Below, one piece after another: positions 9,330 to 18,519 of a DNA stretch of 64,000 nucleotides. Source of the DNA: Euglena gracilis (taxonomy: Eukaryota > Euglenida > Euglenophyceae > Euglenales); the NCBI GenBank assembly GCA_039621445.1, contig CP154954.1, forward strand, positions 63,880,046 to 63,944,045, written 5' to 3'. Position numbers and translations under genes: made by a program. Each line of letters starts with the position of its first letter. Position 1 is the stretch's first letter. The notes below the pieces were generated by a model, which worked only from the letters and a program-made list of their open reading frames with translations, was not told the DNA's origin and did no database searches.

Positions 9330-10296
9330 GGTGCCGGCTTGACCTCCCCTGTGGACCCCCCGGTCCCTGGGGGTGGCCCTGAAAAATGTGTCCCGAACCT
9401 GGTTTTTTTCTCCCTCCCCCTTCGTGTCACCTCCTCCAGCGTGCACCGGTCTGGGTGCCCACACAGCAAAAAGGCTGTGATGGGCCACTTGGTCCCTCGG
9501 CACAACTCCTCCACTCTGCCGAAAAATCGTGTCCCCTGAGGGAACGTGACTTGGCGCACTGCCAAGCCCCTCGCCTCCCTGTACCAACGCCGCCCCGGCC
9601 ACCTGGGGATCACCAGGATGGCATGGGCCTGCTGCCTCCTGATTTTTTCGAGAACCTCCTGTATTTTTTTATAAGGTGGGTTGATCCACAAAACCTCCCT
9701 GCCCCAGTTCTGCTTGAAGGCATCTTCCCCTTCCCCACTCCCTGCCGCCACCAGAGGACAAACCTGCGTTTTTCTTTGGCAGAAAAGGCGTCGACCTCCG
9801 GCTGGACCCCCAGGCGGCGGAGTACGTCCCTGACGTACTCCTCCCGGACGTGGTAGTCCTGGGAGATCCACCGGGAGGGCGACCTCCAAAACCCTGAGGA
9901 ACGGGCTGGGAGTGGTGCTGGGGCTGGCTGTGATGTGGGGGCTGAGGTGGAAGGTGCAGCCCTGACGCACCTCACCTGGCGAATCGAAAAACCTGAATCC
10001 CTTTCCGTGCTGGGGGCGGTTTCATCCGTGCCTTTGCTGGTTTGGGAAACGTTGATGACCTCCCTCGCTGCCTCCCTGATTGATGCCTGTGAGAGCGTTT
10101 TGTTTTTTTCTTTTTCATTTTTTTTGTTTTGTGATTTTCCCCTCCCTTCCTGGTGTTGTGATCTGCGGTAGACCGGGTCTGCTGGAACCCGAAGACCCCT
10201 GGGCGGCTTGCTGCGGAGGGCCAGCCGCCTTGTGTCCCTTCCCCCTTTGTCCCGAATCTGAACTCCGACCCGAGCCCCCCCCTGGACTGCCCACAC
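9330..10296 (-). pseudogene. DAM-like (N6-adenine methyltransferase-related) domain of inner element, two frames
   Basis: The first frame (from 10,296) has a Lys-rich start and then EYVRDVLRRLGVQPEVDAFS. The second frame (9,212-9,970) continues with FKQNWGREVLWINPPYKK, IQEVLEKIRRQQAHAILVIP and RWPGRRWYREARGL. The order VDAF..., W, NPPY/F, KI, and P-x-WP-x-x-x-WY is that of the methyltransferase-like module found after RNase H in DIRS-type and some other retroelements. NPPY corresponds to motif IV of adenine methyltransferases. A frameshift lies between about 9,780 and 9,850. No RT or RNase H precedes it here. Whether the domain is catalytic is unknown. Confidence 0.6.
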
Positions 10297-10442
10297 CGGT
10301 GAAAAGCGCAGACCCGGGGTTGGCAGAGTCGAATGAGAGGGCCTGCGGGCACCCCCCCCAGCCCCTTTTCGTGTCTCAGTCAGGGGGGGCTGGGGGGACC
10401 GTGCAGGTTCAGGTCCTGATCTGCCTTTGGATCTTCCCTTGA

Positions 10443-11978
10443 CTAAAACCCAACCCTCTGCGTGAACCCTTTCCTTACCCCCCTTCCGAGGGCCGTGCTT
10501 GGGGCACCCTGGGCCCCCGTCCCCTCCCTTCTGGCCCCCGCTTTTTCAGGCATTCCCCCGCCGTGGGGGTGTGGACGCCCCCTTCCCCTTTCCCTTTCTG
10601 CACCAGCACTGTCGTGCCAGATGTCCCGTTTTCCCGCACTCATAACACTTCTTTCCTGGGCATTCTCGAGACCAGTGATCTGTGGCCCCGCACTGGCTGC
10701 AGGGCTGGTCCACCGAGGGGCCACTCCGGGGGCTCCTCGGGGGGGGTTTGTTCCCTGTTGGTGGCTGGGTGGGGGGTTGGGGACCTGGCTGGGCGAAAAT
10801 CTGGGCCGCCCTTGCCAGCTCCCTTGCCGAACCCCTTCCCCTTTGGCCCCCGGGCTGGGCGACCTGCGTCCCTCCTGTCCCTTTCCAGGTGACCCGCCCC
10901 GGTGCCGTGAATGCCTGTCCTGTGGCCCCTCGGGGCCTTTGGGGGCTCCTGCCCTTGCTCCTCCCTCAGCTGGCTGTGAAAAGGTTTTCTGGGGCTGGGC
11001 TGGCCTGGCTTCCTGGGATTTCACTTCTGAGACTGCAAAATTGTCGAGGCCCCCAGCCCAGTGGTCCTCCTGGTGGGCTGGGACCCCCCGTCCACCCCAA
11101 GAACGGCCATAGCTGTCAGACCGTTCCTGGCACCGCAGCTCATTTTCAGCGTGTCGAAAAACCTCTTCCAATCCCAGCTTTGTTTCGTGGGGGGTGATAT
11201 TCACTGTATTACCCCCCTGCAGCGTGGCCCCGTTCCTCATCATCAGCCTCTCCAGCGCCCGCCGGCTGTAGAGCTTGTTGAGGAAGGAGTCCCGGTGTTC
11301 CCTGACTGTCACCGGCTCCCCCTCACCCACAGCCTCCTGGGCGAGCCGTGTTGCCTCTTCCGTCGTCAACCCAGGGATGTGCCACAGCCGGACTGTGGGC
11401 GCATCCTGATTTTTTCGGGTCTGCTCCCTGATTATTGCCCTACGCATGGAATCTGGGAGCTGCTGCAGAACCAGGGCCTGTGCATCCTCCTCAGAGGGGT
11501 TTTCCATCCGGCAGAAAATTAATTTAAACTGGCTTTTATATTCACGCCACGCTGGGAGGGTTAATTTGCCCGTGTTTGCCGGCCTGAGGGCCCTGAGCTG
11601 CTCATGCAGCGAGGCCTGGATGTCACCGCCGTACTTCTGGGCCAGCCAGTTCCAAAAATCCTGGAACCGGACCCGTTCCCCCATTTCCTGTCGCCGCTGG
11701 AGTTCCAGCCGGCTGCTGTGGTCCAGGCAGCCGGTCAGAACAAGCATTTTAAATTCCTCCCCCACTGGCTGTCCCATGGAAACCTGCTGCATGTAAAGCT
11801 GAAATTGTACTGAAAAATCATGAAAATCACCTTTCAGCTCTGGTTTTACAAAGCCTTTGGTGAGGAGTGTCGCCAGCGGCCCCAAAAACATGCTGGCTGC
11901 TGGGCTGGGGGCTGCTGGCGCCACGTGGACCGGAGCTGCCTGGACCCCCCGGACCCAGGCCCGTGTCCTGGGACCCAA
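10443..11978 (-). CDS. Gag-like protein of inner element
   Basis: A 511-residue frame. Residues about 40-230 look like a retrotransposon gag capsid: FVKPELKGDFHDFSVQFQLY, MLVLTGCLDHSSRLEL, FQDFWNWLAQKYGG, TLPAWREYKSQFKLIFCR and LVLQQLPDSMRRAIIREQTR. A Pro/Gly/Arg-rich tail follows. The zinc knuckles lie near the 3' end in a different frame, so this frame goes out of register around 10,710-10,780. Upstream it overlaps the linker ORF at 11,827-11,978 in a different frame. The likely role is particle formation around element RNA. Confidence 0.75.
   Translation of the reverse strand: MGPRTRAWVRGVQAAPVHVAPAAPSPAASMFLGPLATLLTKGFVKPELKGDFHDFSVQFQLYMQQVSMGQPVGEEFKMLVLTGCLDHSSRLELQRRQEMGERVRFQDFWNWLAQKYGGDIQASLHEQLRALRPANTGKLTLPAWREYKSQFKLIFCRMENPSEEDAQALVLQQLPDSMRRAIIREQTRKNQDAPTVRLWHIPGLTTEEATRLAQEAVGEGEPVTVREHRDSFLNKLYSRRALERLMMRNGATLQGGNTVNITPHETKLGLEEVFRHAENELRCQERSDSYGRSWGGRGVPAHQEDHWAGGLDNFAVSEVKSQEARPAQPQKTFSQPAEGGARAGAPKGPEGPQDRHSRHRGGSPGKGQEGRRSPSPGAKGEGVRQGSWQGRPRFSPSQVPNPPPSHQQGTNPPRGAPGVAPRWTSPAASAGPQITGLENAQERSVMSAGKRDIWHDSAGAERERGRGRPHPHGGGMPEKAGARREGTGAQGAPSTALGRGVRKGFTQRVGF
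10600..10710 (-). CDS. Two CCHC zinc knuckles (nucleocapsid) of inner element
   Basis: On the minus strand, in a frame different from the main gag frame, are two CX2CX4HX4C knuckles: CSQCGATDHWSREC, then CYECGKTGHLARQC after a short PGKK spacer. Such knuckles bind retroelement RNA. Their frame offset indicates either programmed frameshifting or an indel. Confidence 0.85.
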
Positions 11979-12939
11979 AGGCCAGAGGGGCAGCGCTGCA
12001 CGATGCTACCCCAGCTTCAGGGGCCCAGGCAAAAGGGTCCATTGCCCCCGTGAACTCCCCTCCTGCAGGGAACCCACGGGGCTGGGGGGGCCACTGGTGC
12101 TCGGCTGATTTCACCCCTGGTTGATCCCTGCCCTGGCCCTGTAGATCTGCTGTGCCTGCTGCCTGTGGTTTCGCTGTGCTGGACTGTCCCGTTGTTCGTA
12201 AATTTTGCTGAGACTGTTGGTGCTGCTCCTGGGATCCCAACCTGGCCAAAAAATTAAAAAATCCGTGAGCTTTTATCTGGCGTTCCGCTTCTTCCCAATC
12301 CACCCCCTGAAACCCGAACGTGCCAGGTGTCTGGGCAGCTGGGGTCCCTCCAGCAGCGGGGACCTGGACTGGACTGCCCCCCGCAGCCATGGGACCCTGG
12401 GGCTGGCTGCCCCCCGCAGCCATGGGGCCCTGGGGCTGGCTGCCCCCCGCAGCCATGGGACCCTGGGGCTGGCTGCCCTTGGTGCCGAAGGGCCCCCGCT
12501 GGCTGGGGGTGCTGCATTCCCCTCTGCCGAAGAACCAGGGACAACACTCCTGCACATCTGGGGGCCAGAACCCGAGAACCCACTGGGAAAAACTGCAGTT
12601 ACAGAAGCTGGGCCCGGGGATACCACTTCCCCGGGTGTGTGGGCCACTGCCCCCGCTGCCCCGCTGCTGGGGCCAGCAGAGAGCCCCTGGGGGGCCACGG
12701 GCCCCTTGCCTCCCAGCACGCTGGGATGGACTGGGAGCTGGTGCTGGGGGCCAGGAGGCATATTGCCCCCCCGCGGCACCCGAGCCATTGGCACTCTGGG
12801 CCCCCGGCGTGAACTGGGTCTGGGGGTCTGTGGTTGCCGGGGGCACTCTGGCTTCGGGGCCTCGGGGGTCCTCGCTCTCCGGCCCCACTCCTCTGGGTGG
12901 CTGCGGTAGCTCCTGGATGGGGGGGGCAAAAAATTTCAA
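11827..12939 (-). CDS. Pro/Gln/Gly-rich linker region of inner element
   Basis: A 370-residue low-complexity frame between the coiled-coil ORF and gag. It contains three tandem copies of a GSQPQGPMAAG unit (nucleotides about 12,375-12,480, with a fourth degenerate copy). A short helical segment follows: GVDWEEAERQIKAHGFFNFL. It overlaps the coiled-coil frame near 12,930 at a run of G, and one indel there would fuse the two. No enzymatic motif is seen. Confidence 0.45.
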   Translation of the reverse strand: MKFFAPPIQELPQPPRGVGPESEDPRGPEARVPPATTDPQTQFTPGAQSANGSGAAGGQYASWPPAPAPSPSQRAGRQGARGPPGALCWPQQRGSGGSGPHTRGSGIPGPSFCNCSFSQWVLGFWPPDVQECCPWFFGRGECSTPSQRGPFGTKGSQPQGPMAAGGSQPQGPMAAGGSQPQGPMAAGGSPVQVPAAGGTPAAQTPGTFGFQGVDWEEAERQIKAHGFFNFLARLGSQEQHQQSQQNLRTTGQSSTAKPQAAGTADLQGQGRDQPGVKSAEHQWPPQPRGFPAGGEFTGAMDPFAWAPEAGVASCSAAPLAFGSQDTGLGPGGPGSSGPRGASSPQPSSQHVFGAAGDTPHQRLCKTRAER

Positions 12940-13807
12940 AATTTTCGATTTTGTTTTCCAAAACGAAAAGCCGATTTTTTATTTCGGCATTTTCTTTTGG
13001 TGTCCCCCTTATCGTTGAGTCCACCTCCATCAGCAGGGCGTTGTGGTCCTGGATCACCTGCCCGTGGGTGGTGACCTCGGCCCACAGCTCCTGCAGGCTG
13101 TGGCCCTGCCCCTCAGCCCTGGTCCTTAGCTCCCTTATATCCTCCTTTATGGCCCCTTGTTGTTCGGCGATGGTTGAGGCCTGGCCGTCCAGTTCGGCCC
13201 GAAAATTTTGCAGGGCCTGTGCAATCCCTGCACTTCTTCCTCGCAGCCCCCCGAGTTCACCCGTCAGCTGGTTTAATTTTTGGTCCAGGGCCTCGGCCTG
13301 GGCCTGCTGCCGCCCGCTGGCCAGCTCCTGGCTCCTCATCACCTCCTCCGTCGTCCGGACGGAGGTGATGAGCGGCTCTTCAAAATTTTTCACCCGCCCA
13401 GCCATCGCCTCGTTGAACCCCTGCCCTTCAGCTGGCTGGTGACCCTGGCTGGCGGTGGCCTCGAGCCCCTGGACCCGCTGGGCTAGTTGGGCCACCGTCC
13501 CGAGGCCTTCGCTCAGCCGGCTGGTCGCCAGCTCGCTGAGGGCTGTCATCCCCCCAGCAAAATTTTGCATTTGTTTATCCTGCAGTTTCTGAACGTTTTC
13601 GGCGAGCTGGGACGCTAGCCCAGCCTGGGTCCTTTCCATTTGCTCCACCACTCCTTGAACATTTTCTGTGACCCGCTGAAACTGCAAGGACACCAACTGC
13701 TCCAGACGGCTAACTGAAGCAGCTGTGGTGGCCCCCGCTTCAGCAAGCCGACTTTGCAGGTCGCCAACCCAACCGTCCAACCGCTGGATCTCCTGCCCCA
13801 GAAACAC
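12599..13807 (-). CDS. Long coiled-coil protein (gag N-terminal region) of inner element
   Basis: The first about 290 residues (13,807 down to about 12,930) are strongly heptad-patterned, rich in Gln, Glu, Leu and Ala: QEIQRLDGWVGDLQSRLAEA, LEQLVSLQFQRVTENVQGVV, ALDQKLNQLTGELGGLRG and LFVLENKIENFEIF. This resembles a structural gag extension. The outer element has a coiled-coil ORF in the same relative place (16,087-16,578). Beyond about 12,930 the frame becomes the shadow of the linker ORF. The frame starts at MFLGQEIQ but may be joined to upstream sequence by a frameshift. Confidence 0.6.
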   Translation of the reverse strand: MFLGQEIQRLDGWVGDLQSRLAEAGATTAASVSRLEQLVSLQFQRVTENVQGVVEQMERTQAGLASQLAENVQKLQDKQMQNFAGGMTALSELATSRLSEGLGTVAQLAQRVQGLEATASQGHQPAEGQGFNEAMAGRVKNFEEPLITSVRTTEEVMRSQELASGRQQAQAEALDQKLNQLTGELGGLRGRSAGIAQALQNFRAELDGQASTIAEQQGAIKEDIRELRTRAEGQGHSLQELWAEVTTHGQVIQDHNALLMEVDSTIRGTPKENAEIKNRLFVLENKIENFEIFCPPHPGATAATQRSGAGERGPPRPRSQSAPGNHRPPDPVHAGGPECQWLGCRGGAICLLAPSTSSQSIPACWEARGPWPPRGSLLAPAAGQRGQWPTHPGKWYPRAQLL

Positions 13808-13930
13808 CGAGGCAGCGGCCTGTGCCTCCGCCTCCTTCCACAGCCTCTGGGGGGGGGTGCGGGGGGTCCCTCCCCTTCGGGCTCTGTTCTGGCACCAACC
13901 CCCCCTGGGCTGTCCGGTCCTCGGCCTCCA

Positions 13931-14528
13931 TCAAATGCCCTGCTGGGGGCAGCTCCTGCAGCTGCCACTGAGTGGCTGGGTCTGGGGCATGTCCTTGGGG
14001 CCCATCATGCCCGGGACCGGCATGCACCAACGAGCAATGGTCGGGTCCGGCTGGGAAATGCCCAGACCCGACATGGCCCACCGGCGCATGTGCCGGCCCG
14101 GCATCCCCAGGGTTTTGCAGGGCCCACCTTCCAGTAAAAGTGGCAGGGTCTGGCTTGCAAATTCTTCTTCGTCTTCTTCTTCTGGTTGTTGCTCTTCTTT
14201 TTTGATCTTCCCCCGCATGGCGAATTGCCACATGACCTGCCTGGTCATGTCATGCACAAACTCTGGCATGACCAAGCTGGGCATGCCGGAGAGCAGTCCC
14301 AGGCTGCCGGGCAGTGCCAAGCCGGACCCAGAAGATTGTTGCTGTTGGGGACCCGGCTCGGCTGGCCCGGCAATGGCCAGGGGTTGCTGGTCCTGGCCGT
14401 AATGGCTGGGGCTGTCATGGCTGTGGCTTGCTCCGTCTTCGTCCTCCTCCTGAGATTCATAATCGGGGAGTGGCTCCCCAGGCTCACATAGTGTGAGCCC
14501 AGAGGGCTCAAACCCTCCTCTGCGACCA
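13931..14528 (-). CDS. 5'-most acidic ORF of inner element
   Basis: The open frame runs from inside the 5' LTR/PBS region into the internal part. Recognisable composition starts after the PBS: an acidic/His stretch (LPDYESQEEDEDGASHSHD), a Gln run, then FVHDMTRQVMWQFAMRGK, and a Glu run (KKEEQQPEEEDEEE). It ends in a Met/Pro-rich tail. No domain is recognised. It may be the gag N-terminus. In-frame ATGs exist but none is clearly the start. Confidence 0.4.
14508..14528 (-). promoter_or_regulatory. Primer-binding site of inner element
   Basis: Directly after the 5' LTR, the minus strand reads TGGTCGCAGAGGAGGGTTTG. It begins with the TGG that pairs with the CCA end of a tRNA, with no spacer to the LTR. 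The complement resembles a tRNA acceptor and T-arm 3' half. I could not assign the tRNA. Confidence 0.7.
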
Positions 14529-15220
14529 TGTAGGGGTTGCCCCTGCTGAGGTCCCTGTGAAGGGACCCCTGGCGGCGCAACCCGCGTAGGATCGTTTTTA
14601 TTTGAGCCCACCTTGTGGGGGTTTTCCCCTTGGAGGAAAAATGGGGTAGGGGTGGGTGTTGTTGAGGATGGTGATGTTGAAAATGACATACTTTTGAGGT
14701 CCAATCAATTGATCTTGGATGAATAACCAACAATAATCAATGACTTGAACTTGATTGTAATTTGAACTTTCCTTGATTTCTTTGTACTTTGAATTCGCTT
14801 GCAATGCAAAACAATTGACGCCAAATGTCAGACAAAACAGAGTGTGAACAGAGTGTAAACAGAGCCCTGTGAACAGAAAATGTACAATTGGAGGGGGGCT
14901 ACAGCTGAGGGGGCTACTTGTTATAGTTTGCGCAATTCTTAATGAATTGCGCCATCTGAGCGCCCACCAAGGGGGTGCGCATGCTTGCGCAAAGCCCAGC
15001 AGGGCTTGCGCATCCCCTTGGGGGTTGCCTGTTGGCCCCCTCAACCTTCCCCCTCCTTTACCTTCCCTTGGCTTGGTCAAAATGGGCTGTGGGGCCCCCT
15101 TGGGGCCAGTGGGGCCTCAAAAGGCCCTTGGGGTCCTTGGAGCCCCCTTGCGGCCCTTCGTGGCCCCTTTGGGTCCCCTTGGGACCCCTCCTTGGGGCGG
15201 GCACCCTCGGACCGCGCACA
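14529..15220 (-). repeat. 5' LTR of inner element
   Basis: 692-bp direct repeat of 7,020-7,713 with the same TG...CA ends on the minus strand. As the upstream LTR it should hold the promoter and transcription start. I did not identify a convincing TATA box. Confidence 0.93.
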
Positions 15221-15224
15221 ACCT
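15221..15224. repeat. Target site duplication (ACCT), right copy
   Basis: Pair of 7,016-7,019, flanking the inner LTR element. Confidence 0.85.
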
Positions 15225-16063
15225 CTCCTTTGGTCTCGATCTCCACGTCCAGCATCAGCACCGTGGCCTCGTCCAGAGCCGCACGGAAGATGGCGAGGCG
15301 CAGAGCTGACGTAATGGACGGCCACGCCTGCTCGAGTTCCCGAAGGAACAGGAGCCACCGCCTCCGCCACTGCGGCCAGTCCTCCGGATGCCCGGAGAAC
15401 CGGCCCGGGTGGAGGCCGATGACGGAGTCCACCTGCGGCGCCGGGAGGAAGTGCAGGGCCGCCGGCTGGGCCGGCACCGGGGCGATGCGGACCTCTCGCA
15501 CCGCGGACGCGCTGGCGACGGGGACGGCGGACGGCGTGGTAAGGCGGGCGATGGAGAGGGACGGCACCCCGCCCCCTCCCGCCGCGGCCTGCTACCGGAC
15601 CAGCCGGAGAGCTGGTCGGAGGGTGGACGACGGCTTCCCCTGCACCACGGACTCCTCCTGCATGGGCTTCTCCATCTGGACCGTTGTCACCTCTGGCACT
15701 GGTTGCTGCCGGGCCACCGTCACTGGCTGCTGCTCGGCCGGGGGGAGCCTTGGCGGGCATGGCCGGCACCGCCTTGGCTTGGGAGACGATCTGGTCCAGC
15801 CGCTGCACGGCTATCGCCACGGCTTGCGTCCGGACGTTCACCTTCTGCACATCGGTCTCCACCACCCGGATCTTGTCTCCTGGGCTGTCCGCGGCGAGCC
15901 GTTGCACGGCCACGGTCAGCCCTTGGGCTTGGGCTCCCATCTTCTGGATCTCTGTCTCCACCTTCTGGATCCTCCCCACGATCAGCAGCGGCAGACCAGC
16001 GGACTTTGGCTCCTTGGCCGCGGCTGCCTCCACCTTGGTGGTGGGGGAGGACACCTGCGCCAC
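15225..16063 (-). pseudogene. Gag capsid N-terminal part of outer element
   Basis: The frame nearest the junction (15,225-15,567) carries VIGLHPGRFSGHPEDWPQWR, RRWLLFLRELEQAWPSIT and LRLAIFRAALDEATVLML, typical of the start of a retrotransposon gag capsid. It leads into VEIETKGE exactly at the inner insertion. Upstream, in another frame (to 16,063), is a helical region with repeated VQRLA and VETDVQKVN units, probably coiled coil. The protein continues across the insertion at 7,015. Confidence 0.65.
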
Positions 16064-16086
16064 CAGGAACTTGACCTGCTCTTCAG

Positions 16087-16578
16087 TCAGGCGTTCTCGG
16101 CCTGCTGATACTGCACCTGCTCCACCAGGCGCGGCGTCACCTCCACCGCCTTGCCCTGCGCCACCGCAGTCGCCTCCACCTTGGCGGTGAAGACGGCCAT
16201 CTGCACCTCGACGGCGTTGAGCTTCCCCTGCAGCTGGACGTTCTCGGCCCGCTGCCGCTCCTTCTCTTGCAGCAGCTCCTGCACGGCGGCCTTGAGGTGC
16301 GCCACCTCCACCAGCTCGGTGAATCCACTCGTCGGTACGCCGCTCTTCACCGCCATCACCGCAGCCGCGGCGTTGTCTTCCGCCTCCTTCACCTTTGCCG
16401 GGATCCTTCGGAGATGTTCACCGAAGTCTCCGAGCGCGTCGTGGGTGTACTTCTCCACTCTTGTTATCCGCTCCTCCGCCGTGGCCACCAATGCCGTGAG
16501 CTTGTGGAGTTGTGATATTCCTTGATGTAGTCTGACGATGTAGTCCTTCACCTTCACCACGTTCTCCATCAGGTCCAC
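16087..16578 (-). pseudogene. Coiled-coil segment of outer gag
   Basis: A 163-residue frame with continuous heptads: VKVKDYIVRLHQGISQLHKL, EERITRVEKYTHDALGDFGE, LKAAVQELLQEKERQRAENV and QLQGKLNAVEVQMAVFTAKV. It parallels the coiled-coil ORF of the inner element, so the two elements share a gag plan. The frame is open but offset from its neighbours. Confidence 0.55.
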
Positions 16579-17857
16579 GTGGGCCCCTTCTTTTGGCCGC
16601 CATCCGTTTCTTCAGCTCTTGCACCGCCACTCCTTGCTCGTCCACCTTGTCCTTCATGGCATCGGCCGTTTGCACGGCCGCCCAGCTATCCCACATCTCC
16701 TTCGCCTTGGACCCGACGAATTCGACGGTGTTGCAGAGGCGGTCCATCCGCGTTTGCAACGCAGCGTATGCCGCCTCCCACTCGGGGGGGGGGCCTGCAT
16801 GACCTCGTCCGGCTTCTCCTCGACGTCGTACATCTCGCTCTGGTCCCCGCCCGCCAGCCACTCCTCGTCGTCATCACGAGGACATTCTCCCCGGCGTTGT
16901 TGATCACCTTCAAATTCTCCTTCTCCCTCGTCATCTCCTTCGTCATCGGAGGGGCCCAGCCGCGGCACCTTGTGCGGCCGGACCGAGGATGGGGGGGTGC
17001 GGAAGTGCGGGTGCACGGCGGTGGTGCTCGGGTGTTCGCTGGGGGACCGGTGGGGAGGCGGCACTCCCACCGGTGCAGCGATGGCTTGGCTGGACGACGA
17101 CGCCATCTGCGACGGCGAGGGCACTGCCACCGGCACGGGTGGCAGAGCAAACTGCAGGGACGGATGCACGGATGGGATCAGGTCAGCCACAGGGACGGGG
17201 ACCCCGTCTCGGCCCTCGGACTCGCCGGGGCCCAGCTCGTGGGCGGGGTGATAAGTGGTGGCCCGCATGCCCTCATCACGGCTCCTCCGTGTCCCGGGGC
17301 TGGGCACGGGCACGGGGCAGGCCTGCGAAGGCCCTCTCACTCTGCAGCTCCGGGACGCCCCACACGTGGGGCACCTCGGACGGGAACGGGAACGGGAAGG
17401 GCAGGGAAGGGATCAGCTGGGGGAAGGGTGGGGTCCCGGGGAAAAGCTGAGAGGGTGGGGCCCCGGGGAAAAGCTGTGAGGGTGGCGCCCCGGGTGGTAG
17501 CCAGGGGGTCGGGTCCCAGCTCTGGGGCTGGGCTGATTTCGGGAACAGGAGGGGGACTTCGGACGAGTCTCGAGGGCTATCGAGTAGGGAGTCGGATTGG
17601 ATGGGGATGAGTGGGAGTTGGGGTGGGGCTGGGAGCGCGGGAAACGGGGATTGTGGGGATGGGAGTCGGGACAGGGCAGGGGATCGGGGGTATCTTTCCG
17701 GGGTGTTTTCTTGTGCTTCCCGAGGGCTATCGGAAAGACTTGCGGTGGGGGCTACCACTTCAGAGTCCGCCGCAAAGGTTGGCATCCTGTCTGTGTCCCG
17801 GTGGGCCGTAGCCTCTTCGTGTGTGGACAATTCTGGGGAGGTGTGCACACTTTGCAT
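16579..17857 (-). pseudogene. N-terminal Ser/Pro-rich part of outer gag
   Basis: Successive minus-strand frames are Ser/Pro-rich and charged: MQSVHTSPELSTHEEATAHR at 17,857, SLPFPFPFPSEV, then SDDEGDDEGEGEFEGD and EMYDVEEKPDE near 16,830-16,960. There is no recognised domain. Two 30-bp units near 17,440-17,490 (encoding GAPPSQLFP) repeat in tandem. The position fits the disordered 5' gag region. The start at 17,857 is only the first ATG of that frame. Confidence 0.4.
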
Positions 17858-18415
17858 CTCAAAAAGAAGGCACTCGAGAAAATGGCATCCAATGGAAAAC
17901 GTAGAACGAACAAGCCTCTGCTACCAGTTTTCCCCTCTCGCCGGTTCGGTGACCGTGCGCGGAATGGGCTCCCCGGCAGGCCGAGTGGGGGAAGACAGTC
18001 ACCCGGCGCTCCGGTAAAAATAGGCACACGCGCCACAAAAATTCCCCTTTTTTGTGTCTTTCGGTCCCTCAATTCAGCCAGAACCTGGGTTCCGGCAGCC
18101 AAATAATTCAAAATTGGGGGGGGACGGTATTTTTGGCCAACTCCTTGGGGGTGCCTCTGAAGCAGTAGGGGAGGGGAGGAAAAGCCTGGGTTTAATTTAA
18201 AAAAGGGTAGCGGGGGGGACGGAAGAACACCCTCACCTTGATTCCCTGCGCTTATTGGACAATCGTTTCCTTGAACTCAGATTCAATTTTTGAAATTCAT
18301 TCCTTCAGCATTGCACAATTCTTTGAATGAAGCATTCGGAAGAGAGAACCTGGAGGTAAAAGTACACACAGGTAAAGAAAGTAGCGGAATGAGGCAGAAT
18401 ATTCGCTAATTCCAG
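17858..18415. other. Non-coding stretch upstream of outer element
   Basis: This is where the 5' LTR of the outer element would be expected on the minus strand. Its partner lies outside the window, so no LTR can be delimited. No other feature is seen. Confidence 0.4.
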
Positions 18416-18417
18416 TG

Positions 18418-18515
18418 CGCAGGCGCCAGGCCGCCTCCCGCCGCCCACACCTGGATGGCTGCCGCGTGAACCACCTCTTGCGCCCCTCGGATTCCTATCA
18501 AGCGCAGAAAGACGT
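18418..18515 (+). pseudogene. LINE reverse-transcriptase fragment
   Basis: A plus-strand translation reads HLDGCRVNHLLRPSDSY. It matches FLDGCKVNHLLRASNSY in the thumb region of LINE A (27,195-28,511) and the similar ACKVNDLLRACKSP of LINE B. It is a scrap of about 100 bp in the opposite orientation to the two main LINE copies. Confidence 0.6.
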
Positions 18516-18519
18516 ACCA

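Larger units (their letters stand above)
7020..15220 (-). mobile_element. Inner LTR retrotransposon without RT/integrase, carrying methyltransferase-like domains
   Basis: Complete insertion of 8.2 kb on the minus strand. It has near-identical LTRs with TG...CA ends (7,020-7,713 and 14,529-15,220), an ACCT target duplication, a PBS abutting the 5' LTR and a polypurine tract abutting the 3' LTR. Internal order on the minus strand is an acidic ORF, a long coiled-coil ORF, a Pro/Gln-rich linker, gag, zinc knuckles, a DAM-like domain, a C5-MTase-like domain and a protease N-terminus. No RT, RNase H or integrase motif is found on either strand between the LTRs. Mobility would have to come from a related autonomous element. 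LTR similarity indicates a recent insertion. Confidence 0.9.
1..17857 (-). mobile_element. Outer Ty3/gypsy-like chromodomain LTR retrotransposon (decayed, interrupted)
   Basis: Minus-strand retroelement. In transcription order it encodes gag (about 17.8-15.2 kb, resuming 7.0-5.9 kb), a C5-methyltransferase-like domain, an aspartic protease, RT, RNase H, integrase and a chromodomain (about 0.45-0.25 kb). RNase H before integrase plus a chromodomain is the order of chromoviral Ty3/gypsy elements. The segment 7,020-15,220 is a second LTR element inserted into gag. No LTR of the outer element was recognised: the 3' LTR should lie left of position 1, and without it the 5' LTR (expected near 17.9-18.3 kb) cannot be delimited. 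Several frameshifts and catalytic-site changes indicate an inactive copy. Confidence 0.85.
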
